Origin: Porphyromonadaceae bacterium UBA7180 | GTDB taxonomy: Bacteria; Bacteroidota; Bacteroidia; Bacteroidales; Muribaculaceae | NCBI GenBank assembly: GCA_002491165.1 | Contig: DKVK01000003.1 | Coordinates: 515-6,335, forward strand | Length of the DNA stretch: 5,821 nt | Reading direction: 5' to 3' | Notes under the pieces: generated by a model | What the model was told of the DNA's origin: nothing | The model's database searches: none | Seen by the model: the letters and a program-made list of their open reading frames with translations, nothing else | Part shown: positions 5,733 to 5,821 of the stretch, piece by piece | How positions within the stretch are numbered: position 1 is the first letter of the stretch | Layout: the number at the start of each line of letters is the position of its first letter | Position numbers and translations under genes: made by a program

Positions 5733-5821
5733 TTAAGCACTCTCTCTGACTTCAAAACTATCCTCCATTTCGGTGGCGGCGAGGTATGCGGTGTCTTTGA
5801 GCTTGTAGAGGTCGGCCCAGT
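5733..5821 (-). CDS. C-terminal fragment of an unidentified protein
   Basis: The minus strand is open from the window edge to a TAA at 5733-5735, giving 28 residues: WADLYKLKDTAYL, then AATEMEDSFEVRESA. The mix of acidic, hydrophobic and small residues and the G/C-rich third codon positions resemble the neighbouring genes, while the other two minus frames are rich in Arg or in Ser/Thr/Pro. The first part could be an amphipathic helix. I do not recognise the family, and 28 residues are too few to assign one. It lies upstream of htpG on the same strand, with a 292-base gap that argues against a shared operon. Confidence 0.55.
   Translation of the reverse strand, partial: WADLYKLKDTAYLAATEMEDSFEVRESA

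Overview
The window looks like chromosomal DNA from a member of the Bacteroidales (phylum Bacteroidota). Four things point there: a DUF3127 protein with an SSB-like acidic tip, a divergent second elongation factor G of the Bacteroides EF-G2 type, an HtpG with the longer C-terminal region usual in this phylum, and A/T-rich start regions without Shine-Dalgarno sequences. The genus cannot be read from the sequence.

Layout. All four coding regions lie on the minus strand, so transcription runs from high to low coordinates. From the right edge they are: the last 28 codons of an unidentified protein (5733-5821); a 292-base intergenic stretch holding the htpG leader; htpG (3407-5440) with its terminator (3301-3332); an A/T-rich gap with a candidate promoter and inverted repeat; the EF-G2 gene fusA2 (992-3148) with a strong terminator (931-966); and a small DUF3127 gene (359-784). 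Positions 1-358 hold no convincing gene but are rich in inverted repeats and include a terminator-like hairpin (290-325) whose T-rich side points along the plus strand.

How the genes relate. Each gene appears to be its own transcription unit: the gaps are 207, 258 and 292 bases, and terminators follow fusA2 and htpG. The products act in translation (EF-G2), protein folding (HtpG) and probably single-stranded nucleic acid binding (DUF3127). This is a housekeeping and stress neighbourhood, not a mobile or defence locus. I see no tRNA, rRNA, CRISPR array, insertion sequence or phage gene.

The most notable item is the EF-G paralogue. Its P-loop lysine/threonine and its domain IV tip histidine are kept, but the catalytic switch II histidine is alanine and the NKxD lysine is glutamine. 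That fits the GTPase-deficient EF-G2 known from Bacteroides, so it is striking but not new. The least explained part is the structured non-coding DNA at 1-325.
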